From: Bacteroidales bacterium
GTDB taxonomy: Bacteria; Bacteroidota; Bacteroidia; Bacteroidales; GCA-2748055
Direction of reading: 5' to 3'
Assembly: GCA_023138875.1 (NCBI GenBank)
Contig: JAGLOO010000064.1
Location: 16,841-80,840, forward strand
DNA: 64,000 bases
Shown here: positions 26,865-36,780 of the stretch, in pieces
Position numbering within the stretch: position 1 is the first letter of the stretch
How the letters are laid out: each line of letters opens with the position of its first letter
Notes under the pieces: generated by a model
Database searches by the model: none
Seen by the model: only the letters and a program-made list of their open reading frames with translations
What the model was told of the DNA's origin: nothing
Position numbers and translations under genes: made by a program

Positions 26865-29800
26865 CTATATATACTTAGCCAGGGTATTCAGCAATTCGTC
26901 CACTTTAATTGGCTTGCTGAGATAATCATCACATCCTGCTTCCCTGCTGATCTCCCGCTCACCCGACATGGCATAAGCGGTCTGTGCAATCACAGGAAGA
27001 TCCGGTCGTTCCTTTTTGATGACCTTTGTACATTCATACCCGTTGAGCAGTGGCATCTGGATATCCATTAAAATAAGGTTCAGGTCACTGTTATTCCTGA
27101 ATATCTCAAGGGTTTCCTCTCCATCCTTGGACCACAGGATCTCCACCCCGGTATCCCTCAAAGCTTCAAAAAGAAAATAGAAATTGGAATGGTCGTCTTC
27201 GGCAATCAATAATTTCTTGTTCTCCCAGGATTTCATTTCAGATGTTCGTGTCCTTAACGCAGCTTCATGCTTCAAGGGTACCTCGTTCCGGGGCAGGGTA
27301 AACCAGAATGTGGCCCCTTCGCCTGATACAGATTTCACACCAATCTGACCACCCAGAATTTCGGTCAGGTTCTTGGAGATAGCCAGGCCCAGGCCGGTAC
27401 CACCGTAAAGCTTTGTTTTGGTCTCGTGACCCTGCATGAAACGGCCAAAGATCAACGCCTGCTTCTCTACCCTGATCCCGATGCCTGAGTCCTTCACATA
27501 GAAGAGGATCCCTTCCGAATGCTCCTCAATGCCAAGCACAATCTCACCCTCGTCGGCGAATTTGACCGCATTGCTCAGCAGGTTGACTAAGATTTGCTTG
27601 AGCCTGAATGGATCAGTATAGATTGCCAGGTCGTTCACAGGCCAGTCCCAACGCAGATTGATGGTCAGATGATCCTTCCCGGTTCGCTTAACGTTCTGGA
27701 GAAACATCAGATGCAATTCTTTGAACATGTCCCTGATTAAGCACTCGGCAATATGAACATTTACCTGTCCTGCCTCTATTTTTGCTATATCGATGATATC
27801 ATCTATGAGCCGCATCAGGTCATCGGCCCCCTGGTTAATCTGGGCAATAAAATCCCTGCGCTCTTCTGGTGTCAGGCCATTATCCGAAAGCAGATCCGAG
27901 AAACCTACAATGGCATTCATAGGTGTCCTGATCTCGTGGGACATGTTGGAAAGGAAAGCTGTTTTAAGCTTGTCTGATTCCTCTGCTTTATGCTTGGCTT
28001 CAAGTAATTTTCTTTCAGCCTCTTTCCTGTCAGTGATATTCTTCAGGATAAACACCATCGAATCAGGCTTTCCGTTGCTGGTGTAAATGGCACCACAGGA
28101 GACCTCTCCTTCGAATGTCTCCCCGTCGGGTCGTATAATCTGGTATTCCAGGTTCTTCAAATAGCCCGATTCCCAGGTCAGGTTAAAGTCCTTCATGGCC
28201 TGCCGCCAGTGCATCCTGCCAATGAAGCGGAAGATTTTCTCACCAAGAACAAGCTCTGACTCCACATTAAAAACCTCCAGGAAGGCGCTGTTATAATCGA
28301 GGATCACTGCATTAGTATCCGTAACGATCATCGGATCGGGCGATGATTCAAAAATCCGCCGCTGTTTCTCCTGAGTGGCCCTCAAATAATCCTGGTGCCT
28401 GCGCCGGTTAATGGCCATGGCAATCTGGTCACTGGCAAATTCAAGCAGTGAGGCATCCGATCTGGTATAGACAACATCGTCGGTATAGGATTGAATAGCA
28501 AATACACCGATGGTCCTTCCTTCATGCTTCAGGGGAACTCCCAGCCAGCTTTTGCACGGCGCACCCACCGGTTCAATCTCACCCGATTCTGTCAGCTCCT
28601 TTTCACGGTTAGTGTCCACCAACTGAGCTTCGCCTGTCCTGATCACAAAACTGGTCAGGGTCTTCCTGGCGGGAAACTCGGTGAAGGAGTCCATTTCATC
28701 CTTCATAAACGGAAGGGTCAGGGTATCAGTGTCCTCGTTATACAGGGCCAGGAAACAATTGGTCGTATCCAACACCTTGCCCAGGTACTCCCTGATCTTG
28801 TAGTATAATTCTTCCAGGCTCTGCGTAGTCGTAACTGCATTTGAAATATCAAACAGCACCTGTTTCACCTGGTCAGCCCGTTTTCTTTCATTGATGTTCT
28901 CATGGATACCCATGAGCCTGATGGTATTCCCCTGGTCATCATGCTCTACGGCTTTTCCCCTGCAAAGGATCCAGACAAAATCTCCGCTCACAGTTCTGAG
29001 CCTGAATTCGATCTCAAAGGAAGCATCCCGGTTTTTCACACTTGTTTCCACGGCTTGCACAGCCCCTTTGTGGTCGTCCGGATGAAGGAGTGAAGCCCAT
29101 GTGTCAAATTCATGGGGCAGCTCATCGGGTTTATATCCCAACATGGAAAACCATATGGGTGAAAAATAGACCTCATTGGTAACAACGTTCCAGTCCCATA
29201 AACCCAGGTTGTTGGCTTGAAGGGCCAGGTTCAGTCGTTCCTCGCTCTCTCTGAGAGCATCCTGAGACTTTCTTGACTCAGTGATATCCCTTGCCACAGC
29301 AACCACTGAATGGATTGCCTCAGAACTACCACCCTCAGGGTTTAACCTCCATTCATAAGTGATAATCTTATTGTTCAGTTCAAGGTCGAATTCAATGGTA
29401 TGTGGTTTCCCTGACGTAAAGACAGTCTCCAGGGCTTCCTCCCAGATTACTACTTTATCCTCCGGAAAAATCGCCATCTCACGATGGCTCTTATTGATAA
29501 AATCCTTGATCTTTATTCCGGTTTGAATCTCTGCAGTACGATTCACATAAACATGCCGGTGGTTGCGATCAAACCGCATGATCACATCCGGTGAGTTTTC
29601 AGCAAATGCCCTGAAATGCTCCTGGGATTCACTGAGGGCATGCTCCACTTCCTGTCGTTGCTTGATGACTTTGGAGTACTTCTGGGATGAGTAGACAGAT
29701 GGTACCAGTTTAGAAAATTGTCCTTTCAACACATAGTCCCACACCCCCGATTTCAGGGTATCTGCAGCCCCTCTTTCATTTTTTTCACCCACCAGGTAGA

Positions 29801-30047
29801 TCAATGGTACATCAGAATAGTAAGGTAGCATCTCCTTCTCCAATACCTCTCTGAGGTTATCAGGAAGGTCAAAATCGGAAATGATCAGGTCCGGGGGATT
29901 ACCGGTTAACCTGGATTTCAATGTGTCCCGGTCCTTGTACTGGCAGTGATCCACATCAAATCCTCCCTCCTTCAGGGTCAATAAGACATCATCCACCACA
30001 AGTGGGTCCAGATTCCAGAAACAGATACTAATTTTCAGACCGGCCAT
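26865..30047 (-). CDS. Soluble hybrid histidine kinase: REC-PAS-PAS-GAF-PAS-HisKA-HATPase-REC
   Basis: A 1060-residue cytoplasmic signalling protein without membrane helices. In order: an N-terminal receiver-like domain (residues 1-120, Asp58 in IISDFDLP), PAS (140-260), PAS with PAC (265-390), GAF (395-545), PAS (555-675), HisKA with His704 in FLSNMSHEIRTPMNAIVGFS, HATPase_c (NLLSNAVKFADEGE, VKDSGIGI, GGTGLGLAIS) and a C-terminal receiver with Asp995 in LNLILMDIQMPLLNG. With receivers at both ends it probably takes input from another kinase and relays onward through phosphotransfer. The signals bound by PAS/GAF are unknown, and no HPt or output regulator is adjacent. Confidence 0.95.
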   Translation of the reverse strand: MAGLKISICFWNLDPLVVDDVLLTLKEGGFDVDHCQYKDRDTLKSRLTGNPPDLIISDFDLPDNLREVLEKEMLPYYSDVPLIYLVGEKNERGAADTLKSGVWDYVLKGQFSKLVPSVYSSQKYSKVIKQRQEVEHALSESQEHFRAFAENSPDVIMRFDRNHRHVYVNRTAEIQTGIKIKDFINKSHREMAIFPEDKVVIWEEALETVFTSGKPHTIEFDLELNNKIITYEWRLNPEGGSSEAIHSVVAVARDITESRKSQDALRESEERLNLALQANNLGLWDWNVVTNEVYFSPIWFSMLGYKPDELPHEFDTWASLLHPDDHKGAVQAVETSVKNRDASFEIEFRLRTVSGDFVWILCRGKAVEHDDQGNTIRLMGIHENINERKRADQVKQVLFDISNAVTTTQSLEELYYKIREYLGKVLDTTNCFLALYNEDTDTLTLPFMKDEMDSFTEFPARKTLTSFVIRTGEAQLVDTNREKELTESGEIEPVGAPCKSWLGVPLKHEGRTIGVFAIQSYTDDVVYTRSDASLLEFASDQIAMAINRRRHQDYLRATQEKQRRIFESSPDPMIVTDTNAVILDYNSAFLEVFNVESELVLGEKIFRFIGRMHWRQAMKDFNLTWESGYLKNLEYQIIRPDGETFEGEVSCGAIYTSNGKPDSMVFILKNITDRKEAERKLLEAKHKAEESDKLKTAFLSNMSHEIRTPMNAIVGFSDLLSDNGLTPEERRDFIAQINQGADDLMRLIDDIIDIAKIEAGQVNVHIAECLIRDMFKELHLMFLQNVKRTGKDHLTINLRWDWPVNDLAIYTDPFRLKQILVNLLSNAVKFADEGEIVLGIEEHSEGILFYVKDSGIGIRVEKQALIFGRFMQGHETKTKLYGGTGLGLAISKNLTEILGGQIGVKSVSGEGATFWFTLPRNEVPLKHEAALRTRTSEMKSWENKKLLIAEDDHSNFYFLFEALRDTGVEILWSKDGEETLEIFRNNSDLNLILMDIQMPLLNGYECTKVIKKERPDLPVIAQTAYAMSGEREISREAGCDDYLSKPIKVDELLNTLAKYI

Positions 30048-30120
30048 TAGGGTTGAATCAACATTCCATGTTTTCGATGTGTAAATTAATTAAAAAATAT
30101 TGAATGGACATAATGCTTTT

Positions 30121-32544
30121 TCAGAATCTCAAACGGATACCTGCCATCAGATGTGTTCCTGCCTGTGGATAAAATCCGTCAAAAGAGCCTTCCATCCCTC
30201 CCTGGTAATACCTGTAAATCCACGCATTGGTCTCATATTCCACATTGAACAGGTTCAACACCTGGAGCTGCACGGAGATTTCATTCATGAATTGTGGATA
30301 AAACGCATATGAGATCCTGAAATCATTAATGAAGTAAGGGTTCAGTATCCTTTCCTCCGATGAGGTATTATCGATATATTGTTTCCCCACATACCTGGAG
30401 ACCAGATTCACATGCAGATGCTGAACGGGCTGAAAATCAAGACGGCTATTGAGGATTATCCCGGGTGAAAAGGAAAGATCGGTGGTTCCCAGCTCCTCCT
30501 TTACCTGGTAAGATTCGTTGACGGGATCAGACCAGTAATCCCAGTTATCCACATACCCGGTATAATGAAGGATCTTATTCCTGCTGAATGTAATGTTGAA
30601 ATCCCATTGGAACCATGAGGTAAACCTGGCACTTCCGGCCAGTTCAACCCCTGCCCTGTAACTATCCTTCACATTGGTCATGATGGCGCTTCCCACATCA
30701 TTGATCTCACCGGTCAGCACCAGCTGGTCGGTATAATCCATATAATATACATTAGCGCTGAGATTATAATCCTGACCCTGGATGGTATATCCGGCTTCAT
30801 AGTCAACCATGGTTTCTTTTACAGGAGCGGGACCGGAGGGATCTGCATCTACAAAGTTGCTGCGGTTGGGTTCGCGGTTTGCCCGTGCCACAAAAATATA
30901 AACTTTCTGGAACCGGTCCACCTGGAGGTTGATTCCGGCCTTGGGATTGAAAAAAAGATAATGATGGTCCTGGGTAATATCCCTCAGGTCATCATCCGCC
31001 CCTTGGATACTATAGTCGATTCCCCTGACCTGCAAATCTGTGAAAAGGGAGATTCGCTCACCAGTCTCAAGGTTGATTTTCAAATAACTGTTCCAGTCTG
31101 ACTTCATACCGTTGTTCTCGTACCACCTGTGGCGGATCTCGCTCTCTCCCGGCTGCCTGATCCAGATCACAGTCCCAAAGTGGTCCCCCTCATACTGGTT
31201 CCATCCACCTCCAAGAATGGCACTGAACCTGTCAGTCCGGTAGTGCAGACCGCCCACAAATCCATAGAAATCGTTGTCAAGCCATTTTCTTCGGATCAGG
31301 TCACTCTCCCCGATGGTGTCTCCGCCAATAACCACATCATCAAGGAGATATGAGGAAAGCGACTGATCTTCCTTGTACTGTTCATAATAACCGGCTCCCT
31401 TGGTGTAGTGCAACGCAACATTTGCATAGAACCTTTCATTGAATGCCCTGGACAGGTGCAACTGGTAGTGATCCTGCCTGTAGTTGTCTACCTGGTTATC
31501 ATAATAAGCAATGTTACCATCCGGATTTGTATATGCCCCCAGTTCATTGTAAGTACGCTGCGAATCCAGGAGGTAGGAAGGCACCCCGTTCCAGGCCTGA
31601 TAAAGCTTCTCCTTTCCCGAGAAGGTGATGAACTTTACAAGGGTTTTAGAATCAAAGTATCCTGCTGAGACATAGTAGGATTGAAGATCGGTCCACGACC
31701 TGTCAATATACCCGTTAGAATGCAAATCAGACAACCGCAGATCTACCGCAAAATGATCCTTGATCAGACCGGTCCCGGCCGAAATAGCATTTCTCACCGA
31801 ATGGAAAGAACCAAATGTGCCATCATATATTGCGTATGGCTCCTTCTCAAGTTTCTGTGTCTGGAAGTTGATACTTGCCCCGAAAGCAGCAGCACCATTG
31901 GTGGAAGTACCTACACCACGCTGGATCTGGATGTTATCCACAGAAGTGGAAATATCGGGAAGATCCACCCAGTAAACGGAATGAGACTCAGCGTCGTTCA
32001 GGGGGATCCCATTGATGGTTACATTGATCCTGTTGGCATCTGTACCCCTGATCCTCATGGATGTATACCCGATGCCATGACCCGCATCGGAGGTGGTGAC
32101 CAGGGAGGGTGTGAAGGATAAAAGGTAAGGGACATCCTGACCAAAATTCCGTGATGTGATCTCCTCTCTGTCTATAACCGTATAGGCAACAGGTGTTTTC
32201 GATCCTGCACGGATGGCGGTGATGATCACTTCCTCACCCATGATGGTGGTCCTGGCCAAACCAATCGTCCCCAGATCCAGATCTGCCGACAGTGTGATCG
32301 TTTCGGACCAGGTTTCATAACCTACAAAGGTAACCATCAGGGTGTAGGTACTCCCGGGCAACCCGCCTATAAAAAATGTTCCATCTGCAGAGGTAACAGT
32401 TCCCCTGTTTACATCTGTCAGCATCAGGTTAGCACCCGGAAGGGGATTGTTCTGTTCATCTGTAACAACACCGGAAATGGTGTACTGACTGAATGCTGAC
32501 ATGGTCAACATAGACCACATAAACGCCAAGGCTGTTCGCTTCAT
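30121..32544 (-). CDS. TonB-dependent receptor, thiamin-class (TPP-riboswitch controlled)
   Basis: An 807-residue outer-membrane importer: signal peptide, a carboxypeptidase-D regulatory-like domain (about residues 20-100: ISGVVTDEQNNPLPGANLML), the plug (about 115-225: FGQDVPYLLSFTPSLVTTSD, GIGYTSMRIRGTDANRINVT, VYWVDLPDISTSVDNIQIQR) and a 22-strand barrel ending AGTHLMAGIRLRF. Its mRNA leader holds a TPP riboswitch, so it is predicted to import thiamin or a thiamin precursor when TPP is low. Thiamin-regulated TonB receptors of this type are known in Bacteroidetes. No inner-membrane transporter or thi gene is adjacent. Confidence 0.94.
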   Translation of the reverse strand: MKRTALAFMWSMLTMSAFSQYTISGVVTDEQNNPLPGANLMLTDVNRGTVTSADGTFFIGGLPGSTYTLMVTFVGYETWSETITLSADLDLGTIGLARTTIMGEEVIITAIRAGSKTPVAYTVIDREEITSRNFGQDVPYLLSFTPSLVTTSDAGHGIGYTSMRIRGTDANRINVTINGIPLNDAESHSVYWVDLPDISTSVDNIQIQRGVGTSTNGAAAFGASINFQTQKLEKEPYAIYDGTFGSFHSVRNAISAGTGLIKDHFAVDLRLSDLHSNGYIDRSWTDLQSYYVSAGYFDSKTLVKFITFSGKEKLYQAWNGVPSYLLDSQRTYNELGAYTNPDGNIAYYDNQVDNYRQDHYQLHLSRAFNERFYANVALHYTKGAGYYEQYKEDQSLSSYLLDDVVIGGDTIGESDLIRRKWLDNDFYGFVGGLHYRTDRFSAILGGGWNQYEGDHFGTVIWIRQPGESEIRHRWYENNGMKSDWNSYLKINLETGERISLFTDLQVRGIDYSIQGADDDLRDITQDHHYLFFNPKAGINLQVDRFQKVYIFVARANREPNRSNFVDADPSGPAPVKETMVDYEAGYTIQGQDYNLSANVYYMDYTDQLVLTGEINDVGSAIMTNVKDSYRAGVELAGSARFTSWFQWDFNITFSRNKILHYTGYVDNWDYWSDPVNESYQVKEELGTTDLSFSPGIILNSRLDFQPVQHLHVNLVSRYVGKQYIDNTSSEERILNPYFINDFRISYAFYPQFMNEISVQLQVLNLFNVEYETNAWIYRYYQGGMEGSFDGFYPQAGTHLMAGIRLRF

Positions 32545-32585
32545 CGAAATTCGTTTAAATAAAAATTAACATATGATCCTCTTTA

Positions 32586-32661
32586 TCCCTACACCGGCAT
32601 TACCCGGATCAGGTTCTAAGGGTATAATCTCAGCCTGTTTTTTGAGGCACCCCCTTAGGGA
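32586..32661 (-). promoter_or_regulatory. TPP riboswitch (THI element)
   Basis: On the minus strand the leader contains P1 strands TCCCTA (32656-32661) and TAGGGA (32586-32591), the conserved GGGGGTGCC, CTGAGATTATACCC, the TPP-binding AGAACCTGATCCGGGTAATG and GCCGGTGTAGGG. All the conserved blocks of the thiamin pyrophosphate aptamer are present in order. It lies 41 bases upstream of the TonB receptor start and should repress it when TPP is abundant. A five-codon frame (ATG at 32570-32572, stop at 32555-32557) preceded by AGAGGA sits between aptamer and gene. Confidence 0.95.
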
Positions 32662-32757
32662 AATTCAGCTATAAAGGTAGTGAATTTAAGATTTACTACG
32701 TAACAAATGGATATTTTAATCCACGCGAACTATAATTCGTGATGCAGCAAAATATTG

Positions 32758-32765
32758 TATTTTTG
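32758..32765 (+). promoter_or_regulatory. Putative -7 promoter element of the CCA-adding enzyme gene
   Basis: TATTTTTG matches TAnnTTTG 17 bases upstream of the ATG at 32783. It overlaps an alternative GTG start, which argues for the downstream ATG. Confidence 0.4.
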
Positions 32766-32782
32766 TGTCAACAAATTTAGAA

Positions 32783-34228
32783 ATGGATCTGGCCGGACAC
32801 CTCAACCATAAGGTATTTCATATCATCTCCACGATCGCCCATCAGGAAGGCATCCAGGCTTTCGTGATCGGGGGATTTGTTCGTGATCTCCTGCTCACCG
32901 GATATGATACTCCTCCCAAAGATATTGATATTGTTGTTCTTGGAAGTGGAATTGAAATGGCAGAGAGGGTCAGGCAATCCATCAATGAGGAGGTGCCTCT
33001 GACCGTATTTAAAAATTTCGGAACCGCCATGCTGAAATGGGAGGATACAGAGATTGAATTTGTAGGGGCGCGTAAAGAGTCCTATCGGAAAAACTCCAGG
33101 AAACCCCTGGTGGAAGACGGCTCGCTGGAGGATGACCAGAACAGGCGCGATTTCACCATCAATGCACTGGCCATATCACTGAATCAGGATTCTTATGGTC
33201 AGTTACTGGATCCTTTCGGCGGACTCAAACACCTGGAAGAGAAACTGATCACCACGCCACTGGATCCCGGGCAAACCTTTTCAGACGATCCCCTGCGGAT
33301 GCTTAGGGGGATCAGGTTTGCCACCCGGCTCGATTTCCTGATTGAACCCGATACATTTGAAGCAATAGGTCATCACCGGGAACGGATCGGTATTGTCTCC
33401 CAGGAACGCATCACCGATGAACTCAACAAGATCATGTTGACCCGGCAGCCCGGTAAGGGATTCACCCTGCTGGATAAAACGGGATTGCTGGAGATCATTT
33501 TTCCGGAGCTCTACCAGATGAAAGGTGTGGAGGAGGTGGAGGGACAGTTCCACAAAGACAACTTCTTGCATACCCTGAAAGTTCTGGATAACATTGCTAT
33601 GAAAACGGATGACCTCTGGTTAAGGTGGGCAGCCCTTATGCATGACATTGCTAAACCACGTACAAAAAAATTCGAACCCGGAACCGGATGGACATTCCAC
33701 GGACATGAATTCCTCGGATCAAAAATGATCCCCGGCATATTCAGAAATCTGAAGCTGCCGCTCAATGAAAAAATGAAATATGTGCAGAAACTGGTACAGC
33801 TTCACCTTCGTCCCATAGTGCTTTCCCAGGACATCGTCACAGATTCGGCTGTGCGGCGTTTGATCTTTGATGCGGGGAATGACCTGGAAGACCTGATGAC
33901 CCTCTGCGAAGCGGATATTACATCAAAGAATGAGAAGACGGTAAAAAGACACATGAGGAATTTCCACGTCGTCAGGGAAAAAATCGATGAGATCGAGGAA
34001 AAGGATTCCATCCGCAACTTCCAGCCTCCCATCTCCGGTGATGATATCCAATATGTCTTTGGAATTCCGCCATCAAGACCGGTAGGGATTATTAAAAACG
34101 CCATCAAAGAAGCCATCCTGGATGGGGAAATCACCAATGAATTTGAATCTGCTTACAGAAAAATGCTGGAGGAAGGACGCGAACTGGGACTTATCGTTCA
34201 AAATAAACTGAAAAAGCGCGGCGACTGA
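32783..34228 (+). CDS. CCA tRNA nucleotidyltransferase / poly(A) polymerase family with HD domain
   Basis: Adds or repairs the 3' CCA of tRNAs. 481 residues: class II nucleotidyltransferase head with FVIGGFVRDLLLTG, the metal-binding KDIDIVVLG (DxD), RRDFTINALAI, the RNA/nucleotide-selecting DPLRMLRGIRFATRL, and a C-terminal HD domain (LRWAALMHDIAKPRTKK). The phylum's combined NT-HD architecture is normal. ATG 32783 was chosen over the GTG at 32765 because the latter falls in the putative promoter. The end overlaps the convergent EEP gene by 38 bases. Confidence 0.93.
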   Translation: MDLAGHLNHKVFHIISTIAHQEGIQAFVIGGFVRDLLLTGYDTPPKDIDIVVLGSGIEMAERVRQSINEEVPLTVFKNFGTAMLKWEDTEIEFVGARKESYRKNSRKPLVEDGSLEDDQNRRDFTINALAISLNQDSYGQLLDPFGGLKHLEEKLITTPLDPGQTFSDDPLRMLRGIRFATRLDFLIEPDTFEAIGHHRERIGIVSQERITDELNKIMLTRQPGKGFTLLDKTGLLEIIFPELYQMKGVEEVEGQFHKDNFLHTLKVLDNIAMKTDDLWLRWAALMHDIAKPRTKKFEPGTGWTFHGHEFLGSKMIPGIFRNLKLPLNEKMKYVQKLVQLHLRPIVLSQDIVTDSAVRRLIFDAGNDLEDLMTLCEADITSKNEKTVKRHMRNFHVVREKIDEIEEKDSIRNFQPPISGDDIQYVFGIPPSRPVGIIKNAIKEAILDGEITNEFESAYRKMLEEGRELGLIVQNKLKKRGD

Positions 34229-35207
34229 TATCCAGCAAAATGGGAAGATGGTCACTTACCCCACCCCTGTAGGAATACCCTTCATAGGTACGTGCGGGCT
34301 TCATACCTCCGTAGTTGTTATCCGGGGTCAACAGGACTGGCATATCCAGGATTGAACCCTTCACGCGATATCCCGTTACCGGTCCACTTACCAGGAATTG
34401 ATCGATCCGGCTCCATTGCCCCCTGTACTTATAACTGCCCATGCTACATTCCGGATTAATGCTCCTGATGGAATCGCCCCCTGCCCCCGCCATTCGGATG
34501 GGCTCCATGGAGTAACCGTCGATTTCTTCATTGAAATCCCCTGTCAGCACAATGAGGCTGTTTTCCCTCATCCTCCGCACCGAATCCACCAGGTGAACCA
34601 GGTAGCCAGCCTGGATTTTCCTGTACTCCGCCGTAGCTCCGGCTCCCCTGAATTTGGAAATAAAATGGACCAGGAAAAGATCCATTGTGTCGCTGCTGCC
34701 CCATATCCCACAAACATGAACAATATCCCGCGTGCTCCCATTCAATCCGATTCCGGGCGAGGGATATGTGTTCCATCCCACCAGCCCTATCCTGTTTTCC
34801 CTGTAAAGACACGCCACATCCATCCCCCGCCTGTCGGGGCTGTCCCTGTGCAGAAAATTATAATTGAAAGATTGCAGGATGGGATGCTGAACCAGGTCTT
34901 CAAGGATCCGGGCCTCTTCGATCTCACCCAGGCCCACCAGGTCAGGAGGCTCCCACTCTCCTGCTGCAATGATCAATTTTGCAATCTGGGTGATCTTATT
35001 CCTGTAACGGGAGTAGGTCCAGTAGCGTACCCCATCCGGAGTGAACTCATCATCACCCGGAAGGGTATCATCGGCAGGGTAGAACATGTTTTCCACATTG
35101 TACCACATGATACGGACCTCTCCCCTGACAGAGGAAGTTTGGGCTGAAAGACTTCCCGGGAATACATGAGGGCACATCAGTACCAGTAACAAAAAGGACC
35201 GGTTCAT
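34191..35207 (-). CDS. Exported endonuclease/exonuclease/phosphatase (EEP) family protein
   Basis: 338 residues with a signal peptide (MNRSFLLLVLMCPHVFPGSLSAQ) and a single EEP/DNase I-like fold: IMWYNVENMFYP, LVGLGEIEEARILEDLV with the metal-binding Glu, LIVLTGDFNEEIDGYS with Asp and Asn, and the C-terminal GVSDHLPILLDI with the catalytic Asp-His. It may be an extracytoplasmic nuclease or phosphodiesterase; the substrate cannot be told. The beta-helix lipoprotein gene lies just upstream in the same direction. Confidence 0.9.
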   Translation of the reverse strand: MNRSFLLLVLMCPHVFPGSLSAQTSSVRGEVRIMWYNVENMFYPADDTLPGDDEFTPDGVRYWTYSRYRNKITQIAKLIIAAGEWEPPDLVGLGEIEEARILEDLVQHPILQSFNYNFLHRDSPDRRGMDVACLYRENRIGLVGWNTYPSPGIGLNGSTRDIVHVCGIWGSSDTMDLFLVHFISKFRGAGATAEYRKIQAGYLVHLVDSVRRMRENSLIVLTGDFNEEIDGYSMEPIRMAGAGGDSIRSINPECSMGSYKYRGQWSRIDQFLVSGPVTGYRVKGSILDMPVLLTPDNNYGGMKPARTYEGYSYRGGVSDHLPILLDISRRAFSVYFER

Positions 35208-35264
35208 ATCAGTTAATGGGATGGTAACAGGAAAATCAGCTTCTGGTGTCTTGTAGACAAGGCA

Positions 35265-36704
35265 CTAATCTTCGATCCTTTCGTATGCACCCAGGTCCGG
35301 GGCCTCATCCCCAAGGCGGTTGTTCCCGTTCAGATCGAAAGGGATCTCCACCGCAAAGGCAGGCAATCCTGCATCAATAGCCGGGGAGAGTGAGTCCAGT
35401 TCAAAAATATTGGGGAGGGTATCTACAAACCTGGGGTCCTCATTGTTGATAATGGAAATAAAATTGGGATCCGATGAATAGTCCAGGCTATCCTCGATAA
35501 TGCGTGTAAGGCAGTGGTCAAACAGGTAGTTGAGCTGTTGACCGTCATAACTGTCGATAACCAGTTCCATCCTTTCATTGCCATAGATGATCGAATTCCT
35601 GAACTCAGCCTTTTCAAACTCCCCACCGGTATAGATCAGCAGGTTTCCATCAGCATCATAGTTTCCGAAATAATCTGCCAGGTAGAGGGCCGGAAGCTGC
35701 CGGTTGGAGAAATAGGAACGCCAGTAATTGGCAAATGTACAGTGGGTAAATTCATAGGACCCTCCGTAGATCAGGCCGGCACAGCTGCCCCCGCATTCGC
35801 CGATAACCAGGTTGGCTCCTGTTACATTCGCATTCAGGGCATAGATCCCGTTGGAACTCATGTGGTCAATGATGCTGTTTGTCATCACCAGATCAGGCAT
35901 TTTGCCTGACTCAGGTGAGGCGCTGATCAGGATGCCCATGGTCCCGTTCCTGATCTCGGCATAATTGATGCAGTTGTCCCGGCTGTTCTCCGAAAGGTAA
36001 ATGAATCCCCACTGACCGGGAATATCATCATAGAACTCCTCCAGCCGGTCCCCACTGAAAAGCACAGGTTCTTCCTGTGTCCCGTTCACATGAAGGGAGC
36101 CTTCCACATACAGCAGGGCATCCCTGTGCATGTAAACCTTCACACCCGGCTCGATGGTAAGCGCCGACATGGAATCCACATATGCATAATTCAGAATCAG
36201 GTAAGGTTTGTCCGCACTCCAGGTAGTCGATACATCAATTACACTGTCCCGGATAATATGCACATCCTGACCCCAGGCCACAAGGTCAATATCCTGCAGG
36301 TTGCCATTGGTAAGAAACAGAATGGAATCCTGGATGCGAAGGATATCATCCGCGTTATTGGGATCCAGGGTTGCTTCCACAAACACATACATGCTGTCTC
36401 TGGGTGCGATTTCCAGGCCTGTGAATTGCAAACCGGGCTCACCATCCACATTGATCCTGAACACCGATGATGATCCGCCGGCCAGTATGATCTCATCGAT
36501 CCTGATGAACTGGTTGTGAGTATTCTTTACCCGGAACGACTTGGTGACCGTCCCGATGGTGGTAAAGACAGTATCGAAGTAGACCGTATCCAGGGTAAAG
36601 GACAACCTGGCTTTAGAATCCTCAATATAATTCCGCTCCGGATGACAAGCAAAGAAAAGTACCCCGGAGATCAATGCAAGTAAAAGGATCCTGCGAATAA
36701 CCAT
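35265..36704 (-). CDS. Parallel beta-helix lipoprotein
   Basis: 479 residues. A lipoprotein signal MVIRRILLLALISGVLFFAC (Cys20) is followed by beta-sandwich-like sequence (LSFTLDTVYFDTVFTTIGTV, FRVKNTHNQFIRIDEIILAG) and, from about residue 175, right-handed beta-helix repeats (LTIEPGVKVYMHRDALLYVE, NCINYAEIRNGTMGILI, DLVMTNSIIDHMSSNGIYAL). It ends with DLNGNNRLGDEAPDLGAYE, the 'choice-of-anchor Q' ending. Surface-exposed structural or binding protein; function unknown. 57 bases upstream of the EEP gene. Confidence 0.85.
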   Translation of the reverse strand: MVIRRILLLALISGVLFFACHPERNYIEDSKARLSFTLDTVYFDTVFTTIGTVTKSFRVKNTHNQFIRIDEIILAGGSSSVFRINVDGEPGLQFTGLEIAPRDSMYVFVEATLDPNNADDILRIQDSILFLTNGNLQDIDLVAWGQDVHIIRDSVIDVSTTWSADKPYLILNYAYVDSMSALTIEPGVKVYMHRDALLYVEGSLHVNGTQEEPVLFSGDRLEEFYDDIPGQWGFIYLSENSRDNCINYAEIRNGTMGILISASPESGKMPDLVMTNSIIDHMSSNGIYALNANVTGANLVIGECGGSCAGLIYGGSYEFTHCTFANYWRSYFSNRQLPALYLADYFGNYDADGNLLIYTGGEFEKAEFRNSIIYGNERMELVIDSYDGQQLNYLFDHCLTRIIEDSLDYSSDPNFISIINNEDPRFVDTLPNIFELDSLSPAIDAGLPAFAVEIPFDLNGNNRLGDEAPDLGAYERIED

Positions 36705-36756
36705 GCGCTGTTTTGTTCTTATGAACGCAAAAATGGGGAAAATAATATAGGAATGC

Positions 36757-36764
36757 TATTTTTG
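36757..36764 (+). promoter_or_regulatory. Putative -7 promoter element of the amidohydrolase gene
   Basis: TATTTTTG matches TAnnTTTG 17 bases before the ATG at 36781, the same spacing as at 32758. Confidence 0.4.
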
Positions 36765-36780
36765 TTTCAAACCTTTGACC

